A stretch of 64,000 bases of DNA from Sphagnum magellanicum (lineage: Eukaryota > Streptophyta > Sphagnopsida > Sphagnales > Sphagnaceae), in contig CM038911.1 of assembly GCA_021904315.1 (NCBI GenBank), positions 6,669,390 to 6,733,389 of the forward strand, read 5' to 3'. The notes under the pieces are model-generated. The model ran no database searches. It was not told the origin of the DNA and saw only the letters and a list, made by a program, of their open reading frames with translations. Each line of letters starts with the position of its first letter. Within the stretch, counting starts at the first letter, position 1. Below, piece after piece: positions 60,450-64,000 of the stretch. A program made the translations under genes and the position numbers.

Positions 60450-63032
60450 ATCAAGGTAAATGTGATTTGGAAATTCTAAAATGTGTGGTTGGTGAAGATG
60501 CCATGGGCAAAACCTATGTTTGATGGTGATGGCAATCTTTCAATAATTATGTGCAAAATGTGCACCAAGATAAAACACAAGCAAAAATTATTAATCCTAG
60601 AGTGGGATTTTCTTAAAAATGTGTTGGCAAAAGGAAGAATGAAGAAGGGGTTAGGTTGATGGATTTGAAATGTGCCCATGCCAAAAATGAAACAACATAT
60701 GTGTTAATGAATCATCCATCTATTTTGCAACAAATCCAAGGTGGGAGTGATCAAAACAATAAAAAGAAGGTGATTCAATTTGCATCAATTTTTATGTTAT
60801 TCAATAAAGAGAACCCATGACAAACTATGAAGATTTAAAACCCTTGTATGATTTTCTAAAATTGAAAAGCAACCTTAAGAAGCACTAGATTAACACCAAT
60901 AGGGTGGAAAATTGCAAAACATCTCCAAAATCAAATCCCAATAGTTAATAAGGTTGTTATTCATGGTACCAGGTTTGTTACACTTACATGTGATGAAGTT
61001 ACTACCTTTGATAACCAATATTCAATTTCTATCCATGGTTATTATGTTCAAGATTGGTGCCATATTTTAGTTTCGATTTCAATTGAACACATTGTAAAAG
61101 GATCCAATGTCCAAAATTTAACAAAGGTGATCTTGGTTGCATTTGTTAATTTTGGGGGCCTAACAGAAAAAGAACTAGCCAATCAACTATTATGTTTTGG
61201 TGCAAATGGTGTGAATATATTTTAAGGCATTCAAATTTTAGTGTGATAATTTAGATTCAAAACCTACATGCCCCTTTCTTGACATACATTCATTGTATGG
61301 TGCACAAAATAAACCTAACACTTCAAACCTTCTCTAGTTTACTTATGGTGGCACAACTAAAGGACTTACTCCAATCCCTTTATTTGTTCTTATACAAATT
61401 TCCTAAACACCATCTAAAGTTTGTCAAATTGGCCTAAATCATGGAAAAAAAGGGAACAAGTTATTGTGAAACATAAAAACTTAGTGGATAAGTATTTTAA
61501 GTCCATTGAAACATCTACTAGAAAAGTACCATCCTTTGCTAATGAAAATGACACTTGATTCCACAATTGTAGCCCAAGCAATAACAAATTTGGATCAACT
61601 TTGTAATGTTCAAATGATGTTTGGATTGTCTTACTTAATGCTTACATCACAAACTTATTGGGTTTCATAGGTTCGTAATAATTTTCTGTGAAATCTAGTT
61701 TTCATAGGTTCATATAAAAATTGCACAAATTTCATGTTATGGTTAATATGAATGATATTTTTACGTATTCAATATCCTAAATATTCAAGCAGATGAAACA
61801 TTGTTTTTGAATGACATACATGAACGTTCATGCAAAAATTGCATAGTTTTATCCAAAATTACATCATTATAATTGCACAGATTTAATTAAAATGTAAATT
61901 GTATGTATTTCACATAAAAACATCATAAGTGAAAAAGACATATCATTTATATAGAAGTAAGATATATGTTTTTCATGCCATTTTTACACTTTGAAGCCCA
62001 TGGATGTTGCACGGACATATTATTCTATGATTTTTGCATGGATTCTATTGAAATTCTGTAATAATATTGTAAATTTGTGATGTATCTTGGTCGTAGTTCA
62101 TTCCTTCATCAAATTTGCACAACTTTGGGATGTCTTTATGTGTGATTTCATTGTAGCAATTTCCATATGTAAAGCAATTTTTTTTCGAATGTATTTTAAT
62201 CGAACATTTGGGTTTAAACGAGATGCCTTCAAGCTTTCAATCAAATGGTGGATTGCATTCATGAAACCATTTGTATGAAATGGATCAGAGATTTGAACAT
62301 TAAATTCAATCATTTGGCATTTGAATTTGGTGGGTAGCACATATGGGCAAAATATAAATACCAAACCATTATTGTCATTTCTTTTGTCACTCAAGTTATT
62401 TATGCAGTGGTTATATTAGAAGTGAAATCACAATATATGGTTGTAGTTGAAAAGTTGATTTTTGAGTTAAGCAACCACTTCTTTATTTATGAATTAATCA
62501 ATTCACTTGGGGTTATTTATCCCTAGTTTTGGTTGAGCCCTGATGTTGAAGGCTCTTTTCAACATTTTAATGTGATCAAGTTGTTTACTATGTGCCCAAG
62601 AAACATGGGCTTGTTGGAAGTGGTCTTTGAATTCTACAAGTGTTAAATCCAATAACACGGGATATGCAACATCCTTTGTTTATTTTGACAATGAAGGACA
62701 ACTACCATGTTGCAATGGTTGAACCTTGTAGTCACTCTTGACAATATTATGGAGAAAATTTACTACATCTCAAGTTGTTGTGTGTCAAATGTCAAAGTAC
62801 ATCAAGTTGGCAAAAATTGTAGTTATTGAGGTCCTTGGTTCAATTGAAGATGAATGGTGTTCCAGTACATTTAGTTTTATGAAGAGCAAGCTTCAAAATA
62901 GGCTAATAGCTCTCATCTTGACTTAGTCATCCATATGTTTGTTCAAAGGTTTTACACATTTGAAAATTTTCCTTACCATCAAACCATTGAAGAATGGAAG
63001 GCTTTTCATAGTTGTTATGCATTTGATGCTTA
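60450..63032 (+). pseudogene. hAT-superfamily (ZNF862-like) transposase, second copy, interrupted by a MITE
   Basis: From about 60450 one frame reads KMPWAKP then MFDGDGNLSIIMCKMCTKIK, a BED-finger-like start (CxxC). Next come MDLKCAHAKNETTYVLMNHP and IPIVNKVVIHG-type core. After a 438-bp MITE insertion at 61645-62082 the sequence resumes with FNHLAFEFGG, then INSLGVIYP and FWLSPDVEGSF. It ends with VVIEVLGSIEDEW and SFMKSKLQNRLIAL, the C-terminal dimerisation block. Numerous stops and frameshifts are present. It is paralogous to the remnant at 0.69-3.03 kb but more complete at the start. Confidence 0.75.
61645..62082 (-). mobile_element. MITE-like element, family 1, copy b (438 bp), inside the hAT remnant
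   Basis: It starts CATCACAAACTTATTGGG and ends GTAAATTTGTGATG. It is the reverse complement of the 59142-59512 copy with small insertions. It is flanked by TA on both sides (61643-61644 and 62083-62084), consistent with a two-base target duplication. It splits the transposase remnant, so it inserted after that element did. Confidence 0.78.
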
Positions 63033-63034
63033 AG

Positions 63035-64000
63035 TGCCATTGTTTTTTATCTTAGGCTTCTTTGGTATGTAGGTCTAAGATCAAGAATTGCCCTAGCCTC
63101 TCACTATTTTCTTCTTATGAATGTTTTTTTTCTTTGATTTTGATGAATATTGAATTTAGATTCTGAATTTAGCTTGTTGTGAACCTTGGCTTTGAAATAT
63201 TTTATATGTTTGGCTTGTTGTTTAAATCTTGTTACTCCACAACTAGCCCCCATTATCAGTGATAACTCTTGTTCAATAATGCATGGTGCACATCAAATGT
63301 TGTGATCCATGGCAAAGTTATGGGGTGCCCACTAGTTACGAATGAAAGTCTTAGACTCAAGAGAAATGGATTATGGATGATGGACCTTCCAATATTAATG
63401 ATTTTTTTTTTAATTTGATTTTTTTTGTTTCCATGATCTTGGTCACTTTGCTAACCCTTTTAGAAACTTGGATTTATAGTTATTACACCTTACAATAAGG
63501 CCATAATAATGTGGTAACTATTGTACTTGTCATTGAAATTTTGAATTTAGTTGCTTGTTTGTGTAAGTCCACCATGTGCTGTAGTGGGTAGGACTAATTT
63601 GGTTACAGTTTGATTCCCTCACATGGCCAATTCTTCATATTATGAGAAAAGAAAATATTAAGTCACTTACAAATCCAAGAAAATAATGGTTGCCTCGCTA
63701 ATACACCAAGTAAAATTGAGATCAATTCACTATGGTCAAGCTTGAAAAAAATACGCACTCGCTAAAACCTTCAATGCCCAATTTGTAACTTGCCAACCTA
63801 TTCAACAAGTTTGGGCTTAATGTAGCCAAATTGTTGCCTAGAAGGCCCATTAGGTAGCCAACCTAACATGGAAAATATGAAAAAAAAAACCTTGTTCTAA
63901 ATCCTTAATGAACTTGCACACCAAAAACAACATGGACTATTTGAAAGGACAAATTGAATGATTGAAACACTAAAATTAATGGGTGTGTGGGGTTTTCATC
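63035..64000. other. AT-rich intergenic region to window end
   Basis: No gene is recognised. A possible tRNA-derived SINE head lies at 63565-63625 and is listed separately. Confidence 0.5.
63565..63625 (+). mobile_element. Possible tRNA-derived SINE head
   Basis: It shows tgtgctgtagtgggtagg (A-box-like) followed about 25 bases later by agtttgattccc (B-box-like, standard GGTTCGANTCC). The spacing fits an RNA polymerase III promoter of a tRNA-derived SINE. No cloverleaf, A-tail or target duplication was established, so this is tentative. Confidence 0.3.

Noticed and set aside
59142-62082. A single 2.9-kb transposon with 400-bp terminal inverted repeats
   Set aside because: The transposase remnant continues past the right arm to 63.03 kb, and each arm has its own inverted ends, so two separate insertions fit better.
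1-64000. CRISPR arrays, operons or bacterial defence clusters
   Set aside because: There are no regularly spaced identical repeats with unique spacers. Split genes and plant families show this is a eukaryotic nuclear region.

Overview
The window looks like nuclear DNA from a land plant with a large, repeat-rich genome. Genes have canonical GT-AG introns. The four best genes all match plant-type families: a serine acetyltransferase with a plastid-type leader, a plant flavin monooxygenase, STN1 and a VAMP72 R-SNARE. Between them lies AT-rich DNA full of long-decayed transposons and degenerate tandem repeats. This spacing and decay would suit a gymnosperm or fern better than a compact angiosperm genome, but the sequence alone does not fix the species.

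Layout. 1-11 kb is transposon and repeat territory: a decayed hAT/ZNF862-like transposase (about 0.7-3.0 kb), a decayed HARBI1-like transposase (3.8-5.7 kb) whose apparent intron and flanks are degenerate telomere-like (TTTAGGG) repeats, then several tandem arrays. 12.0-13.3 kb is an intact, intronless serine acetyltransferase. 15-28 kb holds a PIF/Harbinger transposase remnant, a decayed Ty3/gypsy pol, long degenerate TTTAACC/TTTAGCC-type arrays, and a compact non-autonomous Helitron inserted cleanly in one of those arrays.

31.4-45.3 kb is the gene-rich island. A six-exon FAD monooxygenase (minus) and a five-exon STN1 telomere-capping gene (plus) sit head to head across about 0.86 kb. They are followed by a truncated SMC6 retro-pseudogene and a five-exon VAMP72 gene (minus).

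46-64 kb returns to repeats. It holds broken remnants of a 2-on-2 haemoglobin gene and of a coiled-coil protein gene, four copies of MITE-like elements sharing a CATCACAAAYTTA terminus, and a second hAT/ZNF862-like transposase that one of those elements interrupts.

The intact genes are unrelated housekeeping functions: cysteine synthesis, plastid-type flavin chemistry, telomere protection and secretory vesicle fusion. They are neighbours, not a pathway. I see no prokaryote-style defence or biosynthetic cluster. The most distinctive content is the transposon architecture. Exon boundaries were placed by hand from splice consensus and family conservation; no search or alignment was run.
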